From Paraburkholderia piptadeniae (GTDB lineage: Bacteria > Pseudomonadota > Gammaproteobacteria > Burkholderiales > Burkholderiaceae), in assembly GCF_900007165.1 (NCBI RefSeq), contig NZ_CYGY02000021.1, positions 64,877-128,876 of the forward strand: DNA of 64,000 bases. Direction: 5' to 3'. Of this stretch, positions 56,677 through 64,000 are shown in pieces. The notes under the pieces are model-generated. The model ran no database searches. It saw only the letters and a list, made by a program, of their open reading frames with translations, and was not told where the DNA came from. Each line of letters begins with the position of its first letter. Position 1 is the first letter of the stretch. Both the position numbers and the translations under genes were made by a program.

Positions 56677-57066
56677 GACGCGGCAGCGGAATGAATTTCT
56701 AACGAGACAGCCGATTCCGCGTGGCAGATCCCAAAGCGCGCGATCAGGTTACAGTCTCCGCGGGCGGTGCTCGGCTGTCTTACTGGTCCAGAAGATTGAT
56801 TGGCGAGTGCGAATCCATCCAGTCGTAGTGACTATGCATCGTCGTCCACGCCCAGTTGTGTACTGGGCGACTCGAGATTCCTCCAGTCTCTCGGCCTGTA
56901 ATGCTCTCTGTCTCCGCGAAATCTTGGTTTTTACCGCAGCTTTGTCGCGTTTCCTTTTCTTTGCTGTTCATCGTCGCCTCGTTCCAAGATTGGTTTTGCA
57001 TCGTTTTTGAACTGCCTGTTCATTCAGAAAGCACCAGCCTCGCCCTCGTACAGCGCTTGCATGGCA
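56677..57066. other. Non-coding stretch, nothing recognised
   Basis: About 390 bases with lower GC than the surrounding genes, at the 3' end of a LysR gene. Short open frames here show no family signature. Confidence 0.4.
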
Positions 57067-58047
57067 TCAGATCTGCGTTACTCCATCTACCGCTGGATTC
57101 GCCGCTATCGCGCCTCTATTGCTCGATATACCGACATGGGTAGGGAACTCCGTGCTAACGAACAACCTCCACACGACTTCCACATTCGCATTCAACGCGC
57201 TCTTGCGACGCCGCAAGAGCACAGTTGTGATGGAAACGTCAGGAACGAGCGGACGTGCGACGAGAGAAGCCGGCAGCACGTCGGGATAGGACGAAACGGG
57301 CAGCACACCAACGCCGATCCCCAGCTCGATCATGCGCAGTGCGACAGTGAGGTGGCCGCATTCATTAGCGCGAGTTGCATCGATCCGGTGTTCGCCGAAC
57401 ACTCGCTCCATCACATTGCGCATGCCCGCTTCCGCATTGAGTGTGACGAGTCGCGAGGCCGTGTTCGTGTTACGCAGCGCTTCCCAGTGCAGCGCCGCGC
57501 CGGAAGCGAGCGGATGCGTGTGCGGCAGCACCGCGCACAGCGGCGTCGACATGAGCGGATGCATGTGGAAAGCATCCGTCTCGCCGCCGAAGTTCGTGTC
57601 AGACAGCACGCCAAAGTCCACTTCGCCTTGTTCAACGGCCGTGAGTACAGCGTGTTGAGGCTGCTCCTTTGCGACTATCGTCAGGTTGGGAAAATGCGCG
57701 GCGCCGCGCGCGAGCCGTTCAGGCAACCACCCTGACGACGTTATCGGATCGCACGCGATCACGACGGTTCCCGTGCGTCGGTTGTGCGCAGCGCGCTCCT
57801 CGCGGAAAGTCAGTTCGATTTCCTCGATGAGCCGGCCGACGCGCTGCTCAAGCCGGGCACCAGCAGCCGTCAGCTCGACCTGACGCGTCGTCCGGTAGAA
57901 CAGGCGCAAATCGATCGTGTCCTCAAGCTCACGTATGCATCGGCTCACAGCCGACTGCGTGAGATCGAACTCACGTGCTGCACGGGTGAAGCTACGTTGA
58001 CGCGCGACAGCGGCGAACACCTTCAGTTGCTGCAACGATATGTTCAT
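57067..58047 (-). CDS. LysR-family transcriptional regulator
   Basis: 326 residues from MNISLQQLKVF. The winged HTH is LKVFAAVARQRSFTRAAREFDLTQSAVSRCIRELE (about 7-42). The effector domain begins TGTVVIACDPITSSGWLPERLARGAAHFPN. It lies 50 bases after the cupin gene on the same strand, so it is probably the third gene of the glycine-riboswitch unit. It may regulate that unit or the transporter genes beyond it. Confidence 0.92.
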   Translation of the reverse strand: MNISLQQLKVFAAVARQRSFTRAAREFDLTQSAVSRCIRELEDTIDLRLFYRTTRQVELTAAGARLEQRVGRLIEEIELTFREERAAHNRRTGTVVIACDPITSSGWLPERLARGAAHFPNLTIVAKEQPQHAVLTAVEQGEVDFGVLSDTNFGGETDAFHMHPLMSTPLCAVLPHTHPLASGAALHWEALRNTNTASRLVTLNAEAGMRNVMERVFGEHRIDATRANECGHLTVALRMIELGIGVGVLPVSSYPDVLPASLVARPLVPDVSITTVLLRRRKSALNANVEVVWRLFVSTEFPTHVGISSNRGAIAANPAVDGVTQI

Positions 58048-58097
58048 ATATTCGCGTCGCCATGTTGAAGTCACGAGGTTTCATTTTCCCGTCCCGC

Positions 58098-58589
58098 TCA
58101 GGTCGTCCGCTCGGAGCCCGGAATCATTGCCTGTTTTGGAAGGTCCACCATTACTGAGTTCGCTCCGGCGACATACTGACGCTTGCCCTGTTGCGGGTAG
58201 TCGCAAACGTCATGCTCCAGCCTCTGACCCGCGACGATAAGCTCAAGCGGAATATGTCCGGTGTTGAACAAGGTGTGGGCCGCGCCTTCTCGCGCGAAGC
58301 CCATGAAGTCCCCTGGACCGATCTCGTATGCCCGCTCGTTGATGATCGCCTCACCGGTACCCGAAAGGACGTAGATGCATTCTTCCTCATAGAGATGCCG
58401 GTGATATTCAGTGGATTCACATCCTGGCAGAAGCGTTACAAGGTGGAAGCCGAACTGGGTGATGCCGGTCACTTCGCTCAGCGGCCTTTTAAGCCGTATT
58501 GCTCTGTCGTTCAACAGATGGACAGAGCGCTGCGGCTCCATTGCACCGATATGAACCGCTTTCAGCAACTCGCGCGGGAATTCGACCAT
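58098..58589 (-). CDS. Cupin-domain protein
   Basis: 163 residues from MVEFPRELLKAVH, with GGAGGACAAAAC directly upstream; longer in-frame starts are not supported. The cupin motif 1 is around EYHRHLYEEECIYVLSGTGE (two His and a Glu as metal ligands) and motif 2 around GPGDFMGFAREGAAHTLFN. Such single-domain cupins bind a metal and a small ligand and may be enzymes or sensors. It lies between the DadA-like gene (137-base gap) and LysR gene. Confidence 0.88.
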   Translation of the reverse strand: MVEFPRELLKAVHIGAMEPQRSVHLLNDRAIRLKRPLSEVTGITQFGFHLVTLLPGCESTEYHRHLYEEECIYVLSGTGEAIINERAYEIGPGDFMGFAREGAAHTLFNTGHIPLELIVAGQRLEHDVCDYPQQGKRQYVAGANSVMVDLPKQAMIPGSERTT

Positions 58590-58726
58590 GTTTTGTCCTC
58601 CGCATGTCTCGCGTGTCTCGTTGGCGTCGGCGTTGCCCAGTGGTCCGGAACCTTTGGGAACCACATGGGGCTGTGTCGCTATCAACGCAAGGACCGTCGT
58701 CGGGAAAAGACTCCCTTCGCCGGAGT

Positions 58727-59983
58727 TCAGTTCACGTCCGTCGGTAAGTGCTCCCACACGACTTTGCCCACTGCCGCCGCCGTAGCCGCCGAAAGGGTCC
58801 ACCCAAGATGACCGTGACCCGTGTTATAAAACACCCGTGGTGCTCTTCCCTTCATTACGCGGGGCATCATGTTAGGCATCATCGGTCGGAGTCCCGACCA
58901 CGGGACGACACGTGAAGTATTGACCGTGAAATTTTGGTTGACCCAACGAATGAGAGGATCAATGCGGTCCATTCGGATGTCGCGATTGCATCCGTTGAAT
59001 TCCGCCGTGCCAGCGATCCGAAGTCGCTCGGCACCGAGACGGCTTGTGACGATTTTTGCGCTCTCGTCAAGGAGGCTGACCCATGGGGCCTGCGATACAC
59101 TGTTCTCGTCCTCGAGGTGAACAGTGATCGAATAGCCTTTTACCGGATAGACGTTCAAACGATCGCCGAGCAAACTCGCGATTCTCCGACTCCCTACGCC
59201 GGCACAGACAACGACTGCATCGCCTGCAACGTCTTCGAGACTCTGCCGCGCTGGCACTTCCTGATCCGTTTTGTCGCTCGAAAGCAGAAATCTGACACCG
59301 CGTTGCAGGCACTCGACACTCTCCACCGTTACGCCTTGCCGAAATCGTACGCCGCGCCTCTCGCAGGCAGATGCCAGTCCTCGGGTGAATCGATGAATAT
59401 CACCCGTCGAGTCAGATGGAGTGAAATATCCCCCGTAGTATTGGCCTCGCAGCGTCGGTTCGATCTGTTTGACTTCTGCCGGGGTCACGGCAAAGCGCTC
59501 AAGACCGCCCGACACCAAAAGTTCATTCGTTCTAGTAGCCGCGTCATACGATTTTCTGTCGTGGTAAAAGTGCAGAATGCCGCGCCTTTGAAGGTCGAAA
59601 TCGATCTGCTCGCGTTCGGCGATCGCGAAAAGATGGTTCCGCGCCTCTATCGCCAGCCTTACCGTCTCGATCGTGTTGTCGCGGTAGTGCGCGATATTCG
59701 AGATGAACTCGCCAATCCATGAGTATTTGTGCCATGACGGTTTTGGATTGAAAAGGACGGGGGCGTCTTGCTTGAGCATCCATCGGAGCCCCTTCAGGAT
59801 CGTTCCCGTACTGTTCCAGACTTCGGCATTGCACGCCGAAAGTTGACCGCCGTTGGCGAACGATGTCTCCATCGCAGGATAGCGGTGCCGGTCAATGACA
59901 GTCACCTGGTACCCGAGCTCGGAGAGCGTGTATGCAGTCGTAACGCCGGTGATGCCGGCGCCAATAATAATGACGTGGGGCAT
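58727..59983 (-). CDS. FAD-dependent D-amino acid dehydrogenase (DadA-like), second copy
   Basis: 418 residues. The FAD loop is IIGAGITGVTTAY (residues 5-17), then DRHRYPAMETSFANGGQLSACNAEVWN, and the C-terminus has GHGHLGWTLSAATAAAVG. It aligns end to end with the 43230-44495 protein, sharing VYPVKGYSITV, APWVSLLD and the SGDIHRFTRGL block. A tandem glycine riboswitch ends about 46 bases upstream. The likely reaction is oxidative deamination of glycine, an N-methylglycine or a D-amino acid at the inner membrane. Confidence 0.92.
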   Translation of the reverse strand: MPHVIIIGAGITGVTTAYTLSELGYQVTVIDRHRYPAMETSFANGGQLSACNAEVWNSTGTILKGLRWMLKQDAPVLFNPKPSWHKYSWIGEFISNIAHYRDNTIETVRLAIEARNHLFAIAEREQIDFDLQRRGILHFYHDRKSYDAATRTNELLVSGGLERFAVTPAEVKQIEPTLRGQYYGGYFTPSDSTGDIHRFTRGLASACERRGVRFRQGVTVESVECLQRGVRFLLSSDKTDQEVPARQSLEDVAGDAVVVCAGVGSRRIASLLGDRLNVYPVKGYSITVHLEDENSVSQAPWVSLLDESAKIVTSRLGAERLRIAGTAEFNGCNRDIRMDRIDPLIRWVNQNFTVNTSRVVPWSGLRPMMPNMMPRVMKGRAPRVFYNTGHGHLGWTLSAATAAAVGKVVWEHLPTDVN

Positions 59984-60010
59984 GGTTCAATCCGTGAAAA
60001 GATAGATGTC

Positions 60011-60026
60011 GCCGGTCTTTCGGCGC
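60011..60026 (-). promoter_or_regulatory. Hairpin after riboswitch 2
   Basis: On the minus strand CGCCG, six bases, CGGCG, followed by ACATCTATCTTTT. It directly follows the last aptamer block and is a candidate terminator or sequestering stem of the expression platform. Confidence 0.45.
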
Positions 60027-60029
60027 ATA

Positions 60030-60205
60030 CCCCATCTGTCACGGTACCTGAGAGCTTAGGCGCAAGAACTCGCCGTCCCCTTCGGTGGGCATACATGCAT
60101 GCCTCTCTCCAGAGTTTTGAACGCGCTACAGTCCTTTTGCCTGAGAGTTTCCGGGGCGGTTGCTCCGTCGGCGCCGCAGCCCTTGTGACTGCGGTCTCTC
60201 CTGCA
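60030..60205 (-). promoter_or_regulatory. Tandem glycine riboswitch, second copy
   Basis: Read on the minus strand: aptamer 1 (60205 to about 60122) has CAGGAGAGACC, CGCCGACGGAGCAA, CCCCGGAAACTCTCAGGCAA and AAGGACTG. Aptamer 2 (about 60113 to 60030) has CTGGAGAGAGG, CACCGAAGGGG, AGCTCTCAGGTACC and GACAGATGGGG. A 37-base core is identical to the riboswitch at 42996-43185, while the peripheral stems differ. It controls the DadA-like, cupin and LysR genes. Confidence 0.9.
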
Positions 60206-60248
60206 GCGCGTTTGCTGCAAACTTGACGCTTACTTCAATATCGGCACA

Positions 60249-60270
60249 AGGCGGCGAGCGACTGCCGCCT
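60249..60270 (-). terminator. Possible hairpin terminator after the binding-protein gene
   Basis: AGGCGGC and GCCGCCT pair perfectly around an 8-base loop, 16 bases after the stop of the gene at 60286. The bases after it on the minus strand (TGTGCCG) are not a T-run, so intrinsic termination is doubtful. Confidence 0.35.
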
Positions 60271-60285
60271 GCCCTATCTAACTCG

Positions 60286-61365
60286 TTACTGCAAAAGCCA
60301 CTGCGTGAAGCGCAACTTCAGTGCGTCCTGATTTTCGGCCCAGAAATCTGCACCTGCCTGAATCGAATCCTTGATATTGGCCGGGTAGGTGGGCATGTGC
60401 GGCGCAACGCTTTCCGTAGTGCCGGGATAGTTACCAACGAGCACGATTGCCGAGCGTCGCGTCGGCCCATTCGATGTCAGGGTCGACAGAGCTGCTTGAC
60501 GCTCAGGGTTGCTCGCAAATTTCACGAACTCAAGAGCTTCTTGCGTATGTGGTGCGCCTTTTGGAATCATAAAGAAATCGGTTGACCAGACATCACTGTC
60601 CCACATGATCCGGAACGGTGCTCCTTCCATTCGAGCGACGAAAATCCGGCCCGCGTAAGCAGACGTCATAACGACTTCATGCGACGCGAGCAATTGTGGC
60701 GGCTGGGCACCAGCTTCCCACCACACGATATCTTTCTTGATCGTATCCAGCTTCCGAAAAGCGCGGTCGACGCCAGCTGGGGTCGATAGCACAGTGTAGA
60801 CGTCCTTTCGCGGAACTCCGTCAGCGACCAGTGCCCACTCCAAGGTCGCAACCGGTGATTTTTGCAGCCCACGCTTGCCCGGAAAGTTCTTGGTATCAAA
60901 GAAATCCTTGATGGTCTTTGGCTGCTTGGGCGCATTCGCATCGTAGGCAATAGCACGCGCCCATGAGATTGACCCGAGGCTGCATTTGGACGTTGTCCCC
61001 GGTACGAAATCGGACACACCCGCAGTGCCATCTGCACTAGCCGGGAGCGTCGACGCGTTGAATCTCGTCAGCAATCCGTCTTCGCAGGCGCGGCGCTCGT
61101 CGAAAATATCCGAGACGACTACATCCCAGACCACCTTCCCTGCCTGTTGTTGCGCGCGAATTTCACTCAGGCCACCGTTATATTCAATGATTTTGACGGC
61201 GATCCCCGTCGCCTTGGTAAAGGGGTCAAACAGAGCTTTTTTCTGCGCTTCCGTGTAGCTGCCACCCCAGGATGCAACGGTCATTTCCTTGCCGCCCTGA
61301 GCCATCGAAGACATTGAGATCAGCAAGGCGGCACTCGCGATCACCATCCTTCTCACTACGTTCAT
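60286..61365 (-). CDS. ABC transporter periplasmic substrate-binding protein, PotD-like (second system)
   Basis: 359 residues from MNVVRRMVIAS, preceded by AAAGGTGATGC. The signal peptide ends SSMAQ. The mature part (MTVASWGGSYTEAQKKALFDPFTKATGIAVKIIEYNG) matches the spermidine/putrescine class, with KFASNPERQAALSTLTSNGPTRRSA near the end. It resembles the 27440-28480 protein in family but not closely in sequence. The rest of its transporter is probably the ATPase at 62964 and genes beyond the window. It is transcribed toward the glycine-riboswitch unit. Confidence 0.93.
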   Translation of the reverse strand: MNVVRRMVIASAALLISMSSMAQGGKEMTVASWGGSYTEAQKKALFDPFTKATGIAVKIIEYNGGLSEIRAQQQAGKVVWDVVVSDIFDERRACEDGLLTRFNASTLPASADGTAGVSDFVPGTTSKCSLGSISWARAIAYDANAPKQPKTIKDFFDTKNFPGKRGLQKSPVATLEWALVADGVPRKDVYTVLSTPAGVDRAFRKLDTIKKDIVWWEAGAQPPQLLASHEVVMTSAYAGRIFVARMEGAPFRIMWDSDVWSTDFFMIPKGAPHTQEALEFVKFASNPERQAALSTLTSNGPTRRSAIVLVGNYPGTTESVAPHMPTYPANIKDSIQAGADFWAENQDALKLRFTQWLLQ

Positions 61366-61450
61366 TGCATCACCTTTTCCCATGAAGAAACTGCATCAAG
61401 TCAATACGAACGTTGCACCGGTGGCACCTGCGTAGCCTCGCCGTACCCAA

Positions 61451-61479
61451 AGTATCGGAAAACGGAATTTCATTATCAA
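61451..61479 (-). promoter_or_regulatory. Putative sigma-70 promoter of the binding-protein gene
   Basis: On the minus strand: -35 TTGATA (61474-61479), 17-base spacer, -10 GATACT (61451-61456). The predicted start of transcription is about 80 bases upstream of the coding start. Confidence 0.5.
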
Positions 61480-61489
61480 TAATGGAATT
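61466..61489. promoter_or_regulatory. IclR-type operator candidate
   Basis: AATTTCATTAT, CA, ATAATGGAATT: 11-base arms with one mismatch. It overlaps the -35 of the binding-protein promoter. Known IclR sites are TGGAAAT/ATTTCCA-like palindromes, and the GGAATTT ends resemble them. The adjacent IclR gene is the obvious candidate. A related half (GAATTTCGTAATCATA) lies upstream of the IclR gene at about 62651. Confidence 0.5.
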
Positions 61490-61799
61490 TACCTAGGCCA
61501 CACACGCACGACTCAGGCTGGCAGCAGTCTAGCGCGCCGTTTTTCGGAAAAATAAAAACGCTTCGTTCCGATATGCGAAATCTTGTGGCTGGCGCCGCGA
61601 TCAGAAGTCAGCTGCCCGATCAGGGCGGCCGGCGCTCAGACAGCAGTTGCGGACGAGCCGGGGCGCGGCAGCCGCCGACTCGTGTGGGGGAATAACAGAA
61701 GGGAACGCGACGACGATCGTCGTCGGAATTGGGGCAGTATCATGCAGACACGATCCTTCGATCAGCCCCGCAGATCACGGAGCGCGCGAAGGCCGGCGC

Positions 61800-62627
61800 T
61801 CAAGCATCGACTTCACTTTCAACATCGCTGACGGCATGCAGACCGGTCGATTGCAATGTCGTGCGCAACTCGCCCGCGGCCTCTTTCAGGCTTTGCACGA
61901 CGGCCTCCGTATCAAAGCTCATTAACAGTCTTTCCTTGAGGGCGACGATGCCAACGCCGTACAGCGCGCCCGCGGACCCGATCAGCACTGGGCAGCAAAT
62001 CGAATAGACGCCTGGATCGAACTCATCGTCGCTAATCGCGTAGCCCTGCTCTCGGACATCCGCCAGCTTCGCTCTAAGTTTCTCGGGGTCAACGATCGTG
62101 TTCGGGCGATATTTCTCCAGCGGCCCCTGCAGCTGCTGGTCTATCACCGCTTCGGACTGAAACGCAAGCAGCGCTTTTGCGGAGGCGGTGGCGTTTAGCG
62201 GAAAAACATTGCCCGGATAGATGAGGTTCCGGCTCGGGGACGATGGCAGCACCGTGACAGCAAGCTGAATGGAGTCCTGAACCAGCCTCACCAGATACGC
62301 CACTTGACCAAACCTGTCGGCAATCCTTTGCAGGGTGGGCTCGGCCAGTGCCTGAAGCGTCTCGAGGCTCAGCGAACTTTGGAATATGCGGATAAGTCGG
62401 GGCCCGATCCGGTATCGCGACCTCCCACGCTGCCCAACGAGAAACCCGGCATCGAGCATGTTGTTCACGAGCCGATGCGCCGAAGGCATCGGCATCTCAG
62501 TCTGCGACGAAATTTCGACCAAGGTGAGGCCCTGGTCTGACCGGTTGATCGCCTCGAGAATCATTGCAACCCTTTCCAGCCTTGGAATTCTGTCGCTTTT
62601 CTCGATATCGGAATTGGAATCGGACAT
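61800..62627 (-). CDS. IclR-family transcriptional regulator
   Basis: 275 residues. The N-terminal winged HTH (RLERVAMILEAINRSDQGLTLVEISSQTEMPMPSAHRLVNNML, about 15-57) is followed by the GAF-like effector domain with ATASAKALLAF, GYAISDDEFDPGVYSICCPV and GVGIVAL. It sits between a binding-protein gene and a divergent ABC ATPase gene and near a palindrome of IclR type, so it probably controls this importer. Confidence 0.93.
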   Translation of the reverse strand: MSDSNSDIEKSDRIPRLERVAMILEAINRSDQGLTLVEISSQTEMPMPSAHRLVNNMLDAGFLVGQRGRSRYRIGPRLIRIFQSSLSLETLQALAEPTLQRIADRFGQVAYLVRLVQDSIQLAVTVLPSSPSRNLIYPGNVFPLNATASAKALLAFQSEAVIDQQLQGPLEKYRPNTIVDPEKLRAKLADVREQGYAISDDEFDPGVYSICCPVLIGSAGALYGVGIVALKERLLMSFDTEAVVQSLKEAAGELRTTLQSTGLHAVSDVESEVDA

Positions 62628-62963
62628 TTTGGTCTACGCCTGCGGATACACGAATTTCGTAATCATACGTCGAAAAACGCAATGTCAAGCCTCTCGCCGC
62701 TCTTGCTGTGTGCAGCAGTCGATCGTCGGTAGCCATGAACGCGTCTCTTCGCCCGCCCTCGGGAGTGGTCGGCCACAGATTATCTTGCAACGCAGGCTCT
62801 GTACCTGTTTCTGGAAACCGGGGCACACCACAGGATCCGCTTTCGCCTTTTGGAACTTCACTGAGTACAAACACCTATTTTCGTTCTCGTTGACTAAAAA
62901 ACGGAAGTAACGTTTAATTTTAGAAATATTGAAGCCCACCGCTAGTCCCCGCAGGAGCATGAA
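62628..62963. other. Divergent promoter region, IclR / ABC ATPase
   Basis: 336 bases with no gene. It contains the ATPase promoter at 62890-62918 and the IclR promoter near 62628. Confidence 0.5.
62890..62918 (+). promoter_or_regulatory. Putative sigma-70 promoter of the ABC ATPase gene
   Basis: -35 TTGACT (62890-62895), exactly 17 bases, -10 TTTAAT (62913-62918): 5 of 6 matches in each hexamer. The coding start is about 40 bases after the expected transcription start. Confidence 0.65.
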
Positions 62964-64000
62964 ATGAAAGACGCGATAGTCGAGTTTCGGGACGTCCGCA
63001 AGAGTTACGACGGACATACACCTGTCGTTGCCGGACTCAACCTCAGCATCCAACGAGGCGAATTCCTCACGCTGCTTGGGCCTTCGGGTTCCGGGAAGAC
63101 CACGACGCTAATGATGCTTGCCGGGTTCGAGACTCCCAGCAGCGGATCGATATTTCTGGACGGCGTCGCGATCACCAGCGTCGCACCTCACAAGCGGAAC
63201 ATCGGAATGGTGTTCCAGAGCTACGCGCTCTTTCCGCATCTATCGGTGGCCGATAACGTTGCCTATCCGTTGAAAGTTCGCCGGGTACCTAACGCCCAAA
63301 TCGTCGAACGAGTGACGGCCGCGCTCGACATGGTGAAACTGAAGGGCCTTGGCGATCGGCTTCCGGCCCAACTGTCAGGCGGCCAGCGGCAGCGTGTCGC
63401 TCTTGCCCGCGCAATCGTCTTCGAGCCCCGCATCGTCCTGATGGATGAACCGCTTGGCGCTCTCGACAAGCAATTGCGGGAGCACATGCAGTACGAGATC
63501 AAACAACTGCATGCCCGCCTCGGCATCACGATCGTCTACGTCACTCACGACCAGGGCGAAGCACTGACCATGTCTGACCGTATTGCGATCTTCAATGAGG
63601 GCATCGTGCAACAACTTGCCTCTCCGGTCGCCCTGTATGAGCAGCCAGGCAATTCATTTGTGGCTTCATTCATTGGCGAAAACAATCAGCTATGCGGCCG
63701 GCTGTCCGAAATCCGTTCAGAAAACTGGGTAGTGGATAGCCCGGGAATGGGCAAGGTTACCGCGACTGGCGTCGGTACTGCGGCCGAAATCGGTGATTCG
63801 CTAAAGCTATCTATTCGCCCCGAACGCATTGTCCTCGGCGTGGACGCGGACTCCCTAAACAATCGCTTCAACTGCCGCGTCACAGACCGAACCTATCAGG
63901 GCGACCATATCCGGGTGCGTCTCGCACGCGAGGAAGGTGACGGGCTGATCGCGAAGCTTGCAAACAATCGCGACTGCGAACGTGTTCAGATCGGCGACAT
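62964..64000 (+). CDS. ABC transporter ATPase, PotA-like (3' end off the window)
   Basis: At least 345 residues, still open at base 64000. The start ATG follows GCAGGAGC. Walker A is LLGPSGSGKTTTLMM near residue 39, the Q-loop VFQSYALFPHL, the signature LSGGQRQRVALARA, Walker B IVLMDEPLGALD, and the H-loop YVTHDQGEA. The TOBE-type C-terminal domain begins near residue 240 (LSIRPERIVLG). With the divergent binding protein at 60286 and the IclR regulator between them it forms a second polyamine-type importer; permeases should follow. Confidence 0.94.
   Translation, partial: MKDAIVEFRDVRKSYDGHTPVVAGLNLSIQRGEFLTLLGPSGSGKTTTLMMLAGFETPSSGSIFLDGVAITSVAPHKRNIGMVFQSYALFPHLSVADNVAYPLKVRRVPNAQIVERVTAALDMVKLKGLGDRLPAQLSGGQRQRVALARAIVFEPRIVLMDEPLGALDKQLREHMQYEIKQLHARLGITIVYVTHDQGEALTMSDRIAIFNEGIVQQLASPVALYEQPGNSFVASFIGENNQLCGRLSEIRSENWVVDSPGMGKVTATGVGTAAEIGDSLKLSIRPERIVLGVDADSLNNRFNCRVTDRTYQGDHIRVRLAREEGDGLIAKLANNRDCERVQIGD

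Larger units (their letters stand above)
61366..61799. other. Regulatory region between binding-protein and IclR genes
   Basis: 434 bases. It contains the promoter (61451-61479) and a palindrome (61466-61489) described separately, both on the binding-protein side. The part from 61560 to 61799 has no supported gene. Confidence 0.5.

Noticed and set aside
60249..60270. Strong intrinsic terminator after the second binding-protein gene
   Set aside because: The stem is good but no T-run follows on the minus strand, so it is kept only as a low-confidence feature.
1..64000. CRISPR arrays, tRNA or rRNA genes, prophage
   Set aside because: No regularly spaced repeats, cloverleaf sequences, rRNA stretches or phage structural genes were seen.

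Overview
The window looks like a catabolic and accessory region from a Burkholderiaceae genome (Paraburkholderia, Caballeronia or Burkholderia). The reasons are its high GC content, the OmpC-type porin with a C-terminal Phe, the repeated CoA-thioester gene sets, the tandem glycine riboswitches and the insertion-sequence debris. No rRNA, tRNA, CRISPR array or replication origin was seen. Both ends cut a gene.

Layout. 1-2132: the end of a YtcJ-type amidohydrolase and a coupled G3E (CobW-type) GTPase. 2391-5000: a complete DDE insertion sequence with ~40-bp inverted ends, then transposase debris. 5131-8676: operon A (+), with crotonase, acyl-CoA ligase and CaiB-type CoA-transferase. 8941-10740: a chemoreceptor. 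11241-21646: operon B (-), running from methylmalonate-semialdehyde dehydrogenase through a 3-hydroxyisobutyryl-CoA hydrolase-like protein, crotonase, 3-hydroxyacyl-CoA dehydrogenase, thiolase, crotonase and aldehyde dehydrogenase to an APC permease. 22081-23352: a divergent class III aminotransferase. 24461-29657: a polyamine-type ABC importer with a LysR regulator. 30432-36219: operon C (-), a second beta-oxidation set (two acyl-CoA dehydrogenases, two crotonases, thiolase, SDR dehydrogenase). 36545-42788: an arginase-family hydrolase divergent from operon D (+), with Rieske oxygenase, a paralogous acyl-CoA ligase, Zn amidase and a broken EamA exporter. 42996-46364: a tandem glycine riboswitch, a DadA-like dehydrogenase and a porin. 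46451-47092: a decayed, internally deleted copy of part of operon A. 48083-54566: an RND efflux system with a divergent TetR regulator and operator-like palindromes. 54598-56115: SDR and MarR. 57067-60205: a second glycine-riboswitch unit (DadA-like, cupin, LysR). 60286-64000: a second polyamine-type binding protein, an IclR regulator and an ABC ATPase running off the end.

Interpretation (inference). The region appears to import small nitrogenous compounds through two PotABCD-like systems, an APC permease and a porin. It would then remove nitrogen (aminotransferase, DadA-like enzymes, Zn amidase, arginase-family hydrolase), oxygenate (Rieske), activate the carbon skeleton to CoA thioesters (two paralogous ligases, CoA-transferase), and oxidise it through two partly redundant beta-oxidation sets ending at methylmalonate-semialdehyde dehydrogenase. 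Two glycine-sensing riboswitches in front of paralogous oxidases suggest that glycine, or a compound releasing it, is a signal. The actual substrate cannot be read from the sequence.

The most unusual features are the paired glycine riboswitches, a conserved 47-bp element upstream of the two ligase operons, the duplicated and decayed operon A segment, and an arginase-family protein lacking the usual first metal-binding His.
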